A stretch of DNA of 64,000 bases from JABDQA01 sp963824415 (GTDB lineage Bacteria > Desulfobacterota > Desulfobulbia > Desulfobulbales > Desulfocapsaceae): contig CAWGPM010000014.1 in the NCBI GenBank assembly GCA_963824415.1, positions 124,001 to 188,000 of the forward strand. The letters are read 5' to 3'. The position numbers and the translations under genes are program-made. The notes under the pieces were generated by a model that saw only the letters and a list, made by a program, of their open reading frames with translations, was not told the origin of the DNA and ran no database searches. Shown in pieces: positions 8,691 to 17,308 of the stretch (position 1 is the first letter of the stretch; each line of letters begins with the position of its first letter).

Positions 8691-10976
8691 TCAGAGGATT
8701 TCGATTGACTGAAAGCGGTAATTTTCCTGCTCGAGCGGGTGGTAGAGTTTGACATGAAAAACGGTTATATCCTCATCCGAGTCATGTGTCCCGCCGCCTG
8801 AGATGATGCCGAAACAGCGCTGCTGCGTGCCATCCTCGGATTCGATCTCAATAGAGGTCTGGTGACCGATCCAGCTGGCAAGAGCCTCCAGTTCGAGACG
8901 GGGGACGCTGAAGTTGAAACCGCCGTTCAAACACCGGTGCAGTCTGCCGCTGAGTCTCTGTTCTCCATCAGGTTCATCCGTTAACGCAACAGAAGCGCTG
9001 TATATGGCGAGTTCTGTGGCGTGTTCATCAGCATCTTCACTGTCCACGGCTCGAAGCAGGTAGGGTATCAGGTCGCACCGTCTACAGTAGCTCGTGAGTT
9101 TATCTTTTAAACCGGGGTGTGTTTTGGTCAGTTCGAGAAAATCGTCTTGCCCGAGCAGGCGCACCTGGAGCTCCGTTTGGGCCTGCAGGGTGACAGACCA
9201 GCTCAGGTTGTCGAAAAATCCCTCGCTGCCTATGAGTTCCCCGGCCTGGAGCGGCGCCAGAACCGTATTTCCTGAATCATCGACGTGCGAGATATCGGCA
9301 AAACCGTTATCGATAAAGTATAGCGTGGTGGCCAGGTCTCCCTGTTCGACAAGATAATCGTTGGCCTCAAAGGTGGCCGGAGCAAGGATGGAAAAAAAGG
9401 TATTTACTTCGTCAGTGGTGAGTTGTTCATAAAAGCCGCTCCAGACCATCAAATGATGGTCCTGGCTATGATATGACTCAGTCTTTCTATCAGGTGAAGA
9501 TTCGGTTTCAGGCTCCTCCTGGGCGCTGGAGGCATCCGCGAGGTTTGCCACGAAAATATCGCTGAGGCCGCCGTCTCCCTGAACTTCACCTATCTGGCTC
9601 GGATCGGCCGGAATCTGGGCCAGCACTTCCTGCTCCAGCAGGGCGCTCTCGTTTCTACTGCGCTGTTCAGCATCACTGGGCTGGCCCGTGCTCCGCGCTG
9701 CGCTGCTGGTACTGTGCTCGATTGTGTGCAGGCTCTCCGAGGCTGCCCGGACGATGGCGTCGGCGGAGCCGTAGCGTTGTTTCCTGTCCTCAATCAGGTC
9801 GAGGAGCACATTGATGGTGCGAGGTGCGGGGTAGGAGACTACCTTGCTGCACAGCTTTGTTACCAGGAAGTCATGGGTGTGGCTGCTGAATTTCTTGTGC
9901 TGCTCGAGCAGGTCCAGCAGGGCAGTCTCGATATCACTGCCGTCGAACTGGATCAACTGGTCGACCAGGTGTGCCTTGAGTTCGTCGCTGATCAGGGCCA
10001 GCGCTTCGATCAGCCGACCACGCATCTGGTCGCCGCCAAGCATCTCGATACAGTTGATCACCTGCTGCTGTACCCTGATGTCAGGATGGCTCAGGTAGCT
10101 CGAAACGCGCTGGTATAAGTTATTGTCACCCAGCCGGGAAATGATCATGATGATATTTCTGATCACGAACCAGGGCTGGTCCTCATCGAGGCATCCGGTG
10201 AGTACCGGCACGCTGACTTCTCCGACACGCGGGATCAGGTCGATAAGCGCCAGCCGTTCGTCCTTGTCGTTGCTGTAGATCAGTTTCTGCACGAGATACT
10301 GGCTGCCCGAACGGCCCAGGTTGATCAGAATGGTCTCAACGACGTCTTTTCTCTGGCTGAGTTCTTCAAGATAGGCTCTGACCAGGATATCGAGTGCTTC
10401 CGGATCGGCCAGATTTCCATGGACCCGGGCCACGACCCCGTGGATCAGATTGTTTTTCTTCAGTGATTTACTACTGATCCGGTTCAAAATAACGATGAGA
10501 TCCTCGACCTCGTACCACTGTTCGGTGGCGAGCATTTCAACGATGATTTTCTGGAGTTGCAGACAGACCGGTTCGAAGCCGGCGATAAATTCGGTTTCAA
10601 AAGCCAGCCAGCCGGCGGCGATTGTGGCTATGATAGAGCTCAGTTCTCTGATGCTGTTTTTGTAGATATGTTCGGAAAGAATCAGGATAACGATCAGCGA
10701 GCGTTCCCGGATTGGAGCTTTGTTGCTGCAGACGCTTTGTTCCAGCCGTTCCAGCAGGGCGATTGCGGACTTACGCTGGTCTCCGCGGTAGAGCCTGATA
10801 ATGTTGGGAGCCAGGTGTTCGGTGAACTCGTCGTTGAGCAGAACGTCGAATTTTCCTTTCAAAAAACGTTCAACGTTCTGGCTCAGGCGGGCCTCTTCAC
10901 GTTTGATTTCGGCCTGCAGAAGTGACTGTTTGGCTTTCGCCAATGCCTGTGCCTGTTTTTCCTTGTCAACTTCCAT
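8691..10976 (-). CDS. HEAT-repeat protein with cyclic-nucleotide-binding domain
   Basis: This 761-residue protein has no recognised name. A charged N-terminal helix is followed by a long alpha-helical region (about 30-400) with HEAT-like repeats. A low-complexity acidic linker (about 425-505) leads to a cyclic-nucleotide-binding fold (about 520-640), marked by YLVEQGDLATTLYFIDNG and LQAGELIGSEGFFDN. The phosphate-binding cassette is only partly like that of CRP. The last ~100 residues are a separate beta-rich domain that might be a divergent PilZ. No DNA-binding helix-turn-helix or kinase domain follows, so it looks like a scaffold or sensor. It is upstream of, and probably translationally coupled to, the PfkB gene. 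Confidence 0.82.
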   Translation of the reverse strand: MEVDKEKQAQALAKAKQSLLQAEIKREEARLSQNVERFLKGKFDVLLNDEFTEHLAPNIIRLYRGDQRKSAIALLERLEQSVCSNKAPIRERSLIVILILSEHIYKNSIRELSSIIATIAAGWLAFETEFIAGFEPVCLQLQKIIVEMLATEQWYEVEDLIVILNRISSKSLKKNNLIHGVVARVHGNLADPEALDILVRAYLEELSQRKDVVETILINLGRSGSQYLVQKLIYSNDKDERLALIDLIPRVGEVSVPVLTGCLDEDQPWFVIRNIIMIISRLGDNNLYQRVSSYLSHPDIRVQQQVINCIEMLGGDQMRGRLIEALALISDELKAHLVDQLIQFDGSDIETALLDLLEQHKKFSSHTHDFLVTKLCSKVVSYPAPRTINVLLDLIEDRKQRYGSADAIVRAASESLHTIEHSTSSAARSTGQPSDAEQRSRNESALLEQEVLAQIPADPSQIGEVQGDGGLSDIFVANLADASSAQEEPETESSPDRKTESYHSQDHHLMVWSGFYEQLTTDEVNTFFSILAPATFEANDYLVEQGDLATTLYFIDNGFADISHVDDSGNTVLAPLQAGELIGSEGFFDNLSWSVTLQAQTELQVRLLGQDDFLELTKTHPGLKDKLTSYCRRCDLIPYLLRAVDSEDADEHATELAIYSASVALTDEPDGEQRLSGRLHRCLNGGFNFSVPRLELEALASWIGHQTSIEIESEDGTQQRCFGIISGGGTHDSDEDITVFHVKLYHPLEQENYRFQSIEIL

Positions 10977-10992
10977 AACAAGCCCTCACAAC

Positions 10993-11024
10993 AAAAATCT
11001 CAGATGATTCTCACCTGAGATTTT
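10993..11024 (-). terminator. Intrinsic terminator downstream of glyQ
   Basis: The perfect ten-base arms AAAATCTCAG (10994-11003) and CTGAGATTTT (11015-11024) are followed on the minus strand by a run of five T. This separates glyQ from the HEAT/cyclic-nucleotide gene, whose start codon lies about 15 bases further on. It could also act as an attenuator in the leader of that gene. Confidence 0.75.
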
Positions 11025-11117
11025 CTAAGATGGTCCATGGCTTCGACCGGTTGACGATCAAGATGTTGCCTAGCGTACCCTTTTGGCACCCGCCAGACCC
11101 GCCGATACCCAGTCCCC

Positions 11118-11160
11118 GCAGGTATTGGCTGATACCTGCAGCAGTCAGGCCATGCTGCAG
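11118..11160. repeat. Two overlapping inverted repeats in the glyQ 3' region
   Basis: GCAGGTAT (11118-11125) and ATACCTGC (11132-11139) form an eight-base hairpin with a six-base loop. CTGCAGCA (11136-11143) and TGCTGCAG (11153-11160) form a second that shares four bases with the first, so the two folds are mutually exclusive. They lie between the glyQ stop and its terminator. No gene is visible between 11025 and 11193. Confidence 0.6.
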
Positions 11161-11193
11161 GCGGGGAACGATCTTCAGCCTGCTGGCTGCGGC

Positions 11194-12072
11194 TCAGGCA
11201 GGCGCCTTTTTCAGCAGCGGAAAACCCATTTCCTCACGCTGACTGACATATGTTTCGGCTACGTTTCGGGCGATATTTCTGATCCTGCCGATATATCTGG
11301 TGCGCTCTGCGACGCTGATCGCTTTACGGGCGTCGAGCAGATTAAATACATGGGAACATTTGAGACAGTAATCATATGCCGGCAGCACCAGTTTGCGGCC
11401 GATCAGTTTCTGCGCCTCCGCCTCATAATCATTGAAAAAGGAGATCATTTTGTCAATGTCTGCTTCTTCGAAATTGAAGGTGGAAAACTCCACTTCGGCC
11501 TGATGAAATATCTCTCCGTAGGTTATCTCGTCGTTCCAGGCGATGTCGTAAACGCTGTCGACCCCCTGCAGATACATCGCGATACGTTCCAGGCCATAGG
11601 TTATTTCGGCCGTGATCGGATGAAGATCGATCGAACCCGCCTGCTGGAAATAGGTGAACTGGGTTATTTCCATACCGTCCAGCCAGACTTCCCAACCCAG
11701 GCCCCAGGCACCGAGCGTCGGGGACTCCCAGTCATCTTCGACAAAGCGTATATCGTGCTCGAGCAGGTTGAGCCCGAATCGTTTCAGGCTTTCCAGATAG
11801 AGTTCCTGGACATCGATCGGCGATGGTTTGATAACAACTTGATATTGGTAGTAATGCTGAAGCCTGTTCGGATTTTCGCCATAGCGGCCATCGGTGGGCC
11901 GCCGGGATGGCTGCGGATAGGCTGCTTTCCAGGGCTCGGGTCCCAGGGCCCGGAGCAGGGTTGCCGGGTGAAAAGTGCCTGCCCCTACCTCCATATCGTA
12001 GGGCTGTTGAATAACGCAGCCCTGTTTCGCCCAATAGGCATCCAGTTCTGCAATAATATCCTGGAAATTCAT
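11194..12072 (-). CDS. glyQ: Glycyl-tRNA synthetase alpha subunit
   Basis: GlyQ is the catalytic alpha chain of the heterotetrameric class II glycyl-tRNA synthetase. The 292-residue sequence begins MNFQDIIAELDAYWAKQGC and carries the motif 2 region RRPTDGRYGENPNRLQHYYQ and later YGLERIAMYLQGV. The ATG at 12072 is preferred to one two codons upstream because the conserved protein starts there, with GGAGTGTAC just ahead. The usual partner glyS (beta chain, tRNA recognition) is not next door: a terminator and an unrelated gene follow. A beta chain must therefore be encoded elsewhere for this enzyme to work. Confidence 0.96.
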   Translation of the reverse strand: MNFQDIIAELDAYWAKQGCVIQQPYDMEVGAGTFHPATLLRALGPEPWKAAYPQPSRRPTDGRYGENPNRLQHYYQYQVVIKPSPIDVQELYLESLKRFGLNLLEHDIRFVEDDWESPTLGAWGLGWEVWLDGMEITQFTYFQQAGSIDLHPITAEITYGLERIAMYLQGVDSVYDIAWNDEITYGEIFHQAEVEFSTFNFEEADIDKMISFFNDYEAEAQKLIGRKLVLPAYDYCLKCSHVFNLLDARKAISVAERTRYIGRIRNIARNVAETYVSQREEMGFPLLKKAPA

Positions 12073-12252
12073 GTACACTCCTTGTTCGAGATAAAAAACG
12101 AACCATGCGTGCCGGCCGTCGATTGTGGCCGGTTCTTAAAGGGCTTCTGCAACTCCAGGTTATAATTGCTATCTTGACTTTTGTCCAGCCGATCTCCATT
12201 ATATTTTGCTGATCTCATTTGAAATTACCCGGGCACGGAGCGTGCATCATCC

Positions 12253-12681
12253 ATGAATCCTGAAACAACCGATCACCAGCTTGAAAAACTGCTGGCTGCT
12301 GCAAAAAATATTGCCATCGTCGGCCTCTCACCAAAGCTTCAGCGGCCGAGCAATATGGTGGGGAGATACCTGATCCGGGCTGGGTACCGGATAGTCGGCG
12401 TCAACCCGGGCCAGCAGGAAATTTTCGGTCTGCCATGCTATCCAGACCTGGGCTCTATTCCCCACCGGGTCGATATCGTCAATATCTTTCGCAACAGCGA
12501 TGTGGTGATGCCTATCGTCGAGCAGGCTATTGAAATCGGCGCCGCTGCCGTCTGGATGCAGCTTGGCATAGTCAATCAACCGGCCGCCAGGCGGGCCGCC
12601 GAACATGGTCTCGAGGCGGTTATGGATCGCTGTATCAAGGTTGAACACGCCCGTTTACTCAATCACTTACTCACTGACTAA
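12253..12681 (+). CDS. CoA-binding (YccU-like) protein
   Basis: This 142-residue Rossmann-fold protein of the CoA_binding_2 family has the nucleotide-binding start IAIVGLSPK (about 22-30), then GYRIVGVNPG and the conserved DIVNIFRNSD and AAAVWMQLG segments. Homologues bind CoA in crystals but their physiological role is not known. The whole protein is the single domain, as is usual. It starts 180 bases from the divergent glyQ and ends 24 bases before uvrA, so the two may share a transcript. Confidence 0.88.
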   Translation: MNPETTDHQLEKLLAAAKNIAIVGLSPKLQRPSNMVGRYLIRAGYRIVGVNPGQQEIFGLPCYPDLGSIPHRVDIVNIFRNSDVVMPIVEQAIEIGAAAVWMQLGIVNQPAARRAAEHGLEAVMDRCIKVEHARLLNHLLTD

Positions 12682-12705
12682 TCTCGACCTGGATCTGAAC
12701 AGCGT

Positions 12706-15564
12706 ATGGAACCTCAAACCATCCGTGTCCGTGGTGCACGGATGCACAATCTCAAAAATATCGATGTCGATCTGCCGCGCAACGCGCTGGTGGTTTTTAC
12801 CGGGCTGTCCGGATCGGGTAAATCGACGCTGGCTTTCGATACGCTCTACGCCGAAGGACAGCGCCGCTACGTGGAATCGCTTTCCACCTATGCCCGGCAA
12901 TTCCTCGGGCAGATGGACAAGCCCGATGTCGATTCTCTGGAAGGGCTGTCACCGGCGGTATCCATAGAACAGAAAACCACCAGCAAGAACCCGCGCTCCA
13001 CCGTCGGCACGGTCACTGAAATCTATGATCACTTAAGACTGCTTTTTGCCCGCTGCGGCAGGCCGTGCTGCCCTGAATGCGGGGAGGAAATCCGCTCCCA
13101 GTCGGTTGAGGACATGGTCAACAGCCTGCTGGGTGAGACGGAGGGGACCAGAGTGATTCTGCTTGCCCCGATGGTTTCCGAACGCAAGGGCCGCCATGAG
13201 CAGCTGCTGGCCCGGATAAGAAAGGAGGGCTTCGTTCGGGTTCGGGTCGATGGTGATATCGTGCATGCCGATGAAGTGAACCAGCTGGATAAGAATAAAA
13301 AACATTCCATTGACATCGTTGTGGACCGTCTAGTGCTCAAGCCTGGCGTGCGCAGACGACTGGCCGATTCGATCAGCACGGCGGTGAAAGTCACAAATGG
13401 CTTTCTGCTTGCCTATTATCCGGATCGGGACGAAGAGCAGCTCTTCAGTGAACTGGCCGCCTGCCATTCCTGCGGGGTTTCGATGCCGCCGCTGTCCACC
13501 CAGCTGTTGTCTTTCAATAATCCCCAGGGGGCCTGTCCCGAGTGCGGGGGACTCGGGGTCAAACAGTTCTTTGACGAGAGTCTGATTGCACCGGATCACA
13601 CCCTGTCGATTGTCGGAGGTGCCATCGCCCCGTGGGGGTGGCGCAACGAATCGACCTATACCGGTCAAATGCTGGCCGCCGTGGCCAAGCATTACGGGTT
13701 CTCACTTAAGACACGCTTCGATAAACTTCAGGAAAAACACAGAAAGATCATTCTTCACGGTTCAGGGGGAGAGGAGATCGAGTTCTATTACCGGAAGGGC
13801 AAACGGGTGATGACCGCGGTGAAATCATTTGAGGGGGTGATTCCGCAGCTTGACCGCAGGTATCATGAAACCCAGTCACCTATGATCAGAGATGAGCTGG
13901 CCCGCTACATGAACGAACAGATCTGTCCTACCTGCCGGGGTGCGCGGCTCAAGCCCGAAGCGCTGGCGGTGCACATCGGCGACTATAATATTTTCGAGTT
14001 GACCACGATGTCGGTTGCGAAACTGCTTGCCAGCCTGCCGCTTTTACCGTTCAACGAACGTGAACGCACCATCGGAGAGCCGGTTCTCAAGGAGATCGTT
14101 GATCGGTTGTCATTTCTCGAAGATGTCGGGCTCGGCTATCTGACCCTGGCCCGCAAAGCGGGGACCCTGTCCGGTGGTGAGGCTCAGCGTATCCGTCTGG
14201 CCTCCCAGATTGGCTCACGGCTGGCCGGGGTACTCTATATTCTCGATGAGCCAAGTATCGGGTTGCACCAGCGCGACAACCAGAAACTGATCAATACGCT
14301 GGTCGAACTCCGGGATCTGGGCAACACGGTGATCGTTGTCGAACACGACACCGATACCATCCTGGCGGCCGATCATGTCCTCGATATGGGGGTTGGCGCC
14401 GGGGTGCATGGCGGAAATATCGTTTTCAGCGGCACGGTTCCGAATCTGCTTGACTGTGAAGCATCTGAAACCGGAGCATATCTCGCCGGCAGGAAAAATA
14501 TCGACATACCGCAAACCAGACGAAAGGTGCGAAAGCGCGGCGCTCAAAGGCTGAAAATCACCAGGGCCCGGGTCAACAATCTCAAGGACATCGATGTTAG
14601 TTTTCCGCTTGGAGTTATGACGGCGATCACCGGAGTTTCCGGGTCGGGCAAGAGCAGCCTGATCATGGAGACGTTGTTCAAGCTGGCCAAATACGGCAAG
14701 TCTACCCGTCTGGACAAGGTGACGCGGCATGGTACCGGCTTGAGCGGCCTCGAGAATATCGATAAGATTATCGACATAGACCAGAGTCCAATCGGCAGAA
14801 CGCCGCGCTCGAACCCGGCGACCTATGCGGGTGTTTTTACCCCGGTCAGGGAACTCTTTGCCCGGCTGCCCGAATCACGGGCCCGGGGCTACAAGCCGGG
14901 CAGGTTCAGTTTCAACCTCAAGGGCGGACGCTGTGAGGCCTGCGACGGAGAAGGGCTGCTGCGCATCGCGATGCACTTTCTACCCGATGTCTATGTGGTC
15001 TGTGAAACCTGCGGCGGAAAACGCTACAATCTGGAGACGCTCGACATCACCTATAAAGATAAATCCATCCATGAAGTCCTGATGATGACTGTGGCCGAGG
15101 CGCTCGAGTTTTTCGAGAACATTCCTGCGATAAAAAACCGGCTGCAGACGCTTTTCGACGTCGGGCTGTCCTATATCAAACTCGGCCAGTCATCCGTGAC
15201 CCTGTCGGGCGGCGAAGCACAGCGCGTCAAACTGGCACGTGAACTCTCAGGTCGCAGCAGTGGCAAGACTCTGTATATCCTCGATGAACCGACCACCGGT
15301 CTGCACCCGGCCGATATCAAACATTTACTTGCCGTATTGAACCGGCTGGTTGAGCAAGGCAACACGGTACTGGTCATCGAGCACAATCTGGATGTGATCA
15401 AGACCGCGGACTGGATTATCGACATCGGCCCGGAGGGGGGCGATGAAGGAGGGCAGGTGATCGCCTCGGGTGCGCCGGAGCAGATCATCGAAGAGCGTGG
15501 TTCGTATACGGGTATGTTTTTAAAGCAGATTCTCAATACAGAAGTCGGCTCAGCAACCGGATAG
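12706..15564 (+). CDS. uvrA: UvrA, excinuclease ABC subunit A
   Basis: UvrA is the damage-recognition ATPase of nucleotide excision repair and loads UvrB on lesions. At 952 residues it is of standard length. Both ABC modules are visible: Walker A GLSGSGKSTLAFD (near 32) and GVSGSGKSSLIMET (near 643), with signature sequences LSGGEAQRIRLASQIG and LSGGEAQRVKLARELSG and Walker B ILDEPSIGLHQRD and ILDEPTTGLHPAD. Zinc modules show CPECGE, CHSCG with CPECGGLG, and CEACDGEG with CETCGGKR. No uvrB or uvrC is in the window. I saw no LexA-type operator in the short upstream gap. Confidence 0.97.
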   Translation: MEPQTIRVRGARMHNLKNIDVDLPRNALVVFTGLSGSGKSTLAFDTLYAEGQRRYVESLSTYARQFLGQMDKPDVDSLEGLSPAVSIEQKTTSKNPRSTVGTVTEIYDHLRLLFARCGRPCCPECGEEIRSQSVEDMVNSLLGETEGTRVILLAPMVSERKGRHEQLLARIRKEGFVRVRVDGDIVHADEVNQLDKNKKHSIDIVVDRLVLKPGVRRRLADSISTAVKVTNGFLLAYYPDRDEEQLFSELAACHSCGVSMPPLSTQLLSFNNPQGACPECGGLGVKQFFDESLIAPDHTLSIVGGAIAPWGWRNESTYTGQMLAAVAKHYGFSLKTRFDKLQEKHRKIILHGSGGEEIEFYYRKGKRVMTAVKSFEGVIPQLDRRYHETQSPMIRDELARYMNEQICPTCRGARLKPEALAVHIGDYNIFELTTMSVAKLLASLPLLPFNERERTIGEPVLKEIVDRLSFLEDVGLGYLTLARKAGTLSGGEAQRIRLASQIGSRLAGVLYILDEPSIGLHQRDNQKLINTLVELRDLGNTVIVVEHDTDTILAADHVLDMGVGAGVHGGNIVFSGTVPNLLDCEASETGAYLAGRKNIDIPQTRRKVRKRGAQRLKITRARVNNLKDIDVSFPLGVMTAITGVSGSGKSSLIMETLFKLAKYGKSTRLDKVTRHGTGLSGLENIDKIIDIDQSPIGRTPRSNPATYAGVFTPVRELFARLPESRARGYKPGRFSFNLKGGRCEACDGEGLLRIAMHFLPDVYVVCETCGGKRYNLETLDITYKDKSIHEVLMMTVAEALEFFENIPAIKNRLQTLFDVGLSYIKLGQSSVTLSGGEAQRVKLARELSGRSSGKTLYILDEPTTGLHPADIKHLLAVLNRLVEQGNTVLVIEHNLDVIKTADWIIDIGPEGGDEGGQVIASGAPEQIIEERGSYTGMFLKQILNTEVGSATG

Positions 15565-15665
15565 ATGTGAGGTTCAATACCAGGAAAACCTTGCGCCCTC
15601 GCAGTGCATGCAGTTTAATGCGCCCCGTAATGCCAATTTTTTAAAACCAACGCTGAGGAAGGAAT

Positions 15666-16142
15666 ATGGCTGACAACACCGCAACACAAGAAACCAAGGA
15701 AACCCCAATTCTGCGGATGCAGAAGATGTATATTAAGGACGTCTCCTTTGAAAACCCCAACTCTCCTGAAATTTTTCGGGATACACAGAAATCAGAGCCC
15801 AAGGTGGAGCTCAACCTGCAGCTTAACAACAAGAAGGTGGGGGATGATCACTGGGAAGTTTCCATCGAGATCAATGCCAAGGTGGTTACCAAAGAAGACG
15901 AACCGCGGATTTTGTTTATTCTCGAGATCGAGCATGCCGGGGTGTTTTTTCTTAAAAATGTCCCTGAGCAGCATATGGCACTGGTGCTGGGCGTCGAGTG
16001 CCCAACGCTGCTATTTCCGTTTACCCGGCAGGTTGTCAGCCAGGTTTCTGTGGATGGCGGTTTTATGCCGTTTCTGATGGAGCCGATTAACTTCATGGCA
16101 CTGTTTCAGAATGCGCAGAAGAACAAAAAGGAATCGAACTGA
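15666..16142 (+). CDS. secB: SecB, protein-export chaperone
   Basis: SecB is a homotetrameric cytosolic chaperone that keeps presecretory proteins unfolded and delivers them to SecA. The 158-residue protein has the family start ILRMQKMYIKDVSFENPN, the central HWEVSIEINAKV and the C-terminal LLFPFTRQVVSQ and GGFMPFLMEPINFMALF. The basic tail of the E. coli protein is replaced by a lysine/asparagine-rich end. AGGAAGGAAT precedes the ATG. It stands alone and is followed by a strong terminator. Confidence 0.95.
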   Translation: MADNTATQETKETPILRMQKMYIKDVSFENPNSPEIFRDTQKSEPKVELNLQLNNKKVGDDHWEVSIEINAKVVTKEDEPRILFILEIEHAGVFFLKNVPEQHMALVLGVECPTLLFPFTRQVVSQVSVDGGFMPFLMEPINFMALFQNAQKNKKESN

Positions 16143-16167
16143 TCAAAAAATAAATCAGCAACAACGC

Positions 16168-16203
16168 AAAAAGGCCGCCTGTCTTGGACAGGCGGCCTTT
16201 TCT
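16168..16203. terminator. Bidirectional terminator between secB and the lipoprotein gene
   Basis: AAAGGCCGCCTGT pairs with ACAGGCGGCCTTT around a four-base loop, with A-run and T-run on either side. It can stop secB from the left and the converging pil-cluster transcript from the right. Confidence 0.9.
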
Positions 16204-16232
16204 CTTTAGGCAGGGTAAAGCTTTTTCTCTGA

Positions 16233-17249
16233 CTACAGCCCGTAGGTGACGAAGTCGTCAATCAGGCTGCTGACGCTCTTTTCAATGGCGCTGTTAAACA
16301 GGGCGTCATACTGGCTGTCGGCAAAGAAGGTTTCCGGGGAAACCTGTACCCGGACCCGGTTGGTCCAGACCAGGTTGCCGGTGGCTGCTTCCTGGACCCA
16401 GATGCGCATTTGCACTACTGCCTGATCGACTTTTCCGCTATTGTACGCCATGTCTCCCAGGGCAGCACCTGCTGCGCCCCAGACTATTGCATTGGTGGTT
16501 GCGGCCGAGGCACCAAAATACGATGATCCATCATTGTCAAATGGCCATACCGTCTGATAACCGATCAGCGCACCGTATGTGGCCCCCGCGGTCATCTGCC
16601 CGTAGCGATCGTATTGATCAGAGTCGGCAAAGCCCAGCGCGATTCGCGAGGTTCCCTGGAGGATAAACGGCAGGAATCCTTTTTTCCACGGTTCCCAGCT
16701 CGGATCCTGGCGGGTCTTGTATTCGAGGATCCGGCCCCGGACGATGTAGTCGGCATTGAAACGGCGGCCGATTTGACGAATGGTGCTCTCATCGAGGCCA
16801 TGGGTGCCCGGCGCGGAAACCGACTTGTTGTCCCCGGCCATCTGCTGCTCGGAGATATAGGTGCGGAGTATGCTTTTCATCTCATTCGACCATTCGCCGC
16901 TGAGCTCATTGCGCAGAGACTCCGCATGGGTCTCTTCATAGGCAACGAGGCTGATCAGATTCTTGTCGATCATGTAGCGAAATACGTCCTCCTGCACCGA
17001 GGTCCCGAAGCCGTTGGCCACCAGGTTGTCGGTCAGTGCTTCGGTAACCTGCAGGTTCCGGCGATACGCCGCGGTCATGCTGTCGGCGAAACTGTAGTCG
17101 GCAAACGGCAGAATGACCACCGATTTACCGGTGCCTGGCGCGTTCGGTCCTGCCCCCTCCGGTACTTTGAGCGATTCAACAACGGTCTGGCCGCAACCGG
17201 CCATGATCAACGCTAAAATTCCGAGGATCAGATATTTCAGCCTGTTCAT
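16233..17249 (-). CDS. Outer-membrane lipoprotein of the pil cluster, unknown function
   Basis: The predicted protein (338 residues) has a signal peptide with lipobox LIMAGC, giving lipidated Cys19. I chose ATG 17249 because GGGAGACTATT precedes it and because the signal peptide starts there; a start further upstream adds only non-signal residues. After the lipobox comes SVVILPFADYSFADS, a pattern seen in periplasmic lipoproteins with a CsgG/LpoB-like fold, then NADYIVRGRILEYKT. A Gly/Ala-rich hydrophobic stretch (about 230-275, AAGAALGDMAYNSG) may be a membrane-active helix. It is the last gene of the pilM-to-secretin run, so a role in assembling or stabilising the secretin is plausible but not shown. 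Confidence 0.78.
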   Translation of the reverse strand: MNRLKYLILGILALIMAGCGQTVVESLKVPEGAGPNAPGTGKSVVILPFADYSFADSMTAAYRRNLQVTEALTDNLVANGFGTSVQEDVFRYMIDKNLISLVAYEETHAESLRNELSGEWSNEMKSILRTYISEQQMAGDNKSVSAPGTHGLDESTIRQIGRRFNADYIVRGRILEYKTRQDPSWEPWKKGFLPFILQGTSRIALGFADSDQYDRYGQMTAGATYGALIGYQTVWPFDNDGSSYFGASAATTNAIVWGAAGAALGDMAYNSGKVDQAVVQMRIWVQEAATGNLVWTNRVRVQVSPETFFADSQYDALFNSAIEKSVSSLIDDFVTYGL

Positions 17250-17308
17250 AATAGTCTCCCTGCCAAATGATGAAATAGTGTTCTTTGTAGGCATTACCAA
17301 TCCAATGA

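Noticed and set aside
11083..12165. A 360-codon plus-strand open frame opposite glyQ
   Set aside because: It is antisense to GlyQ with all its motifs and runs through the structured 3' region; no domain is visible.
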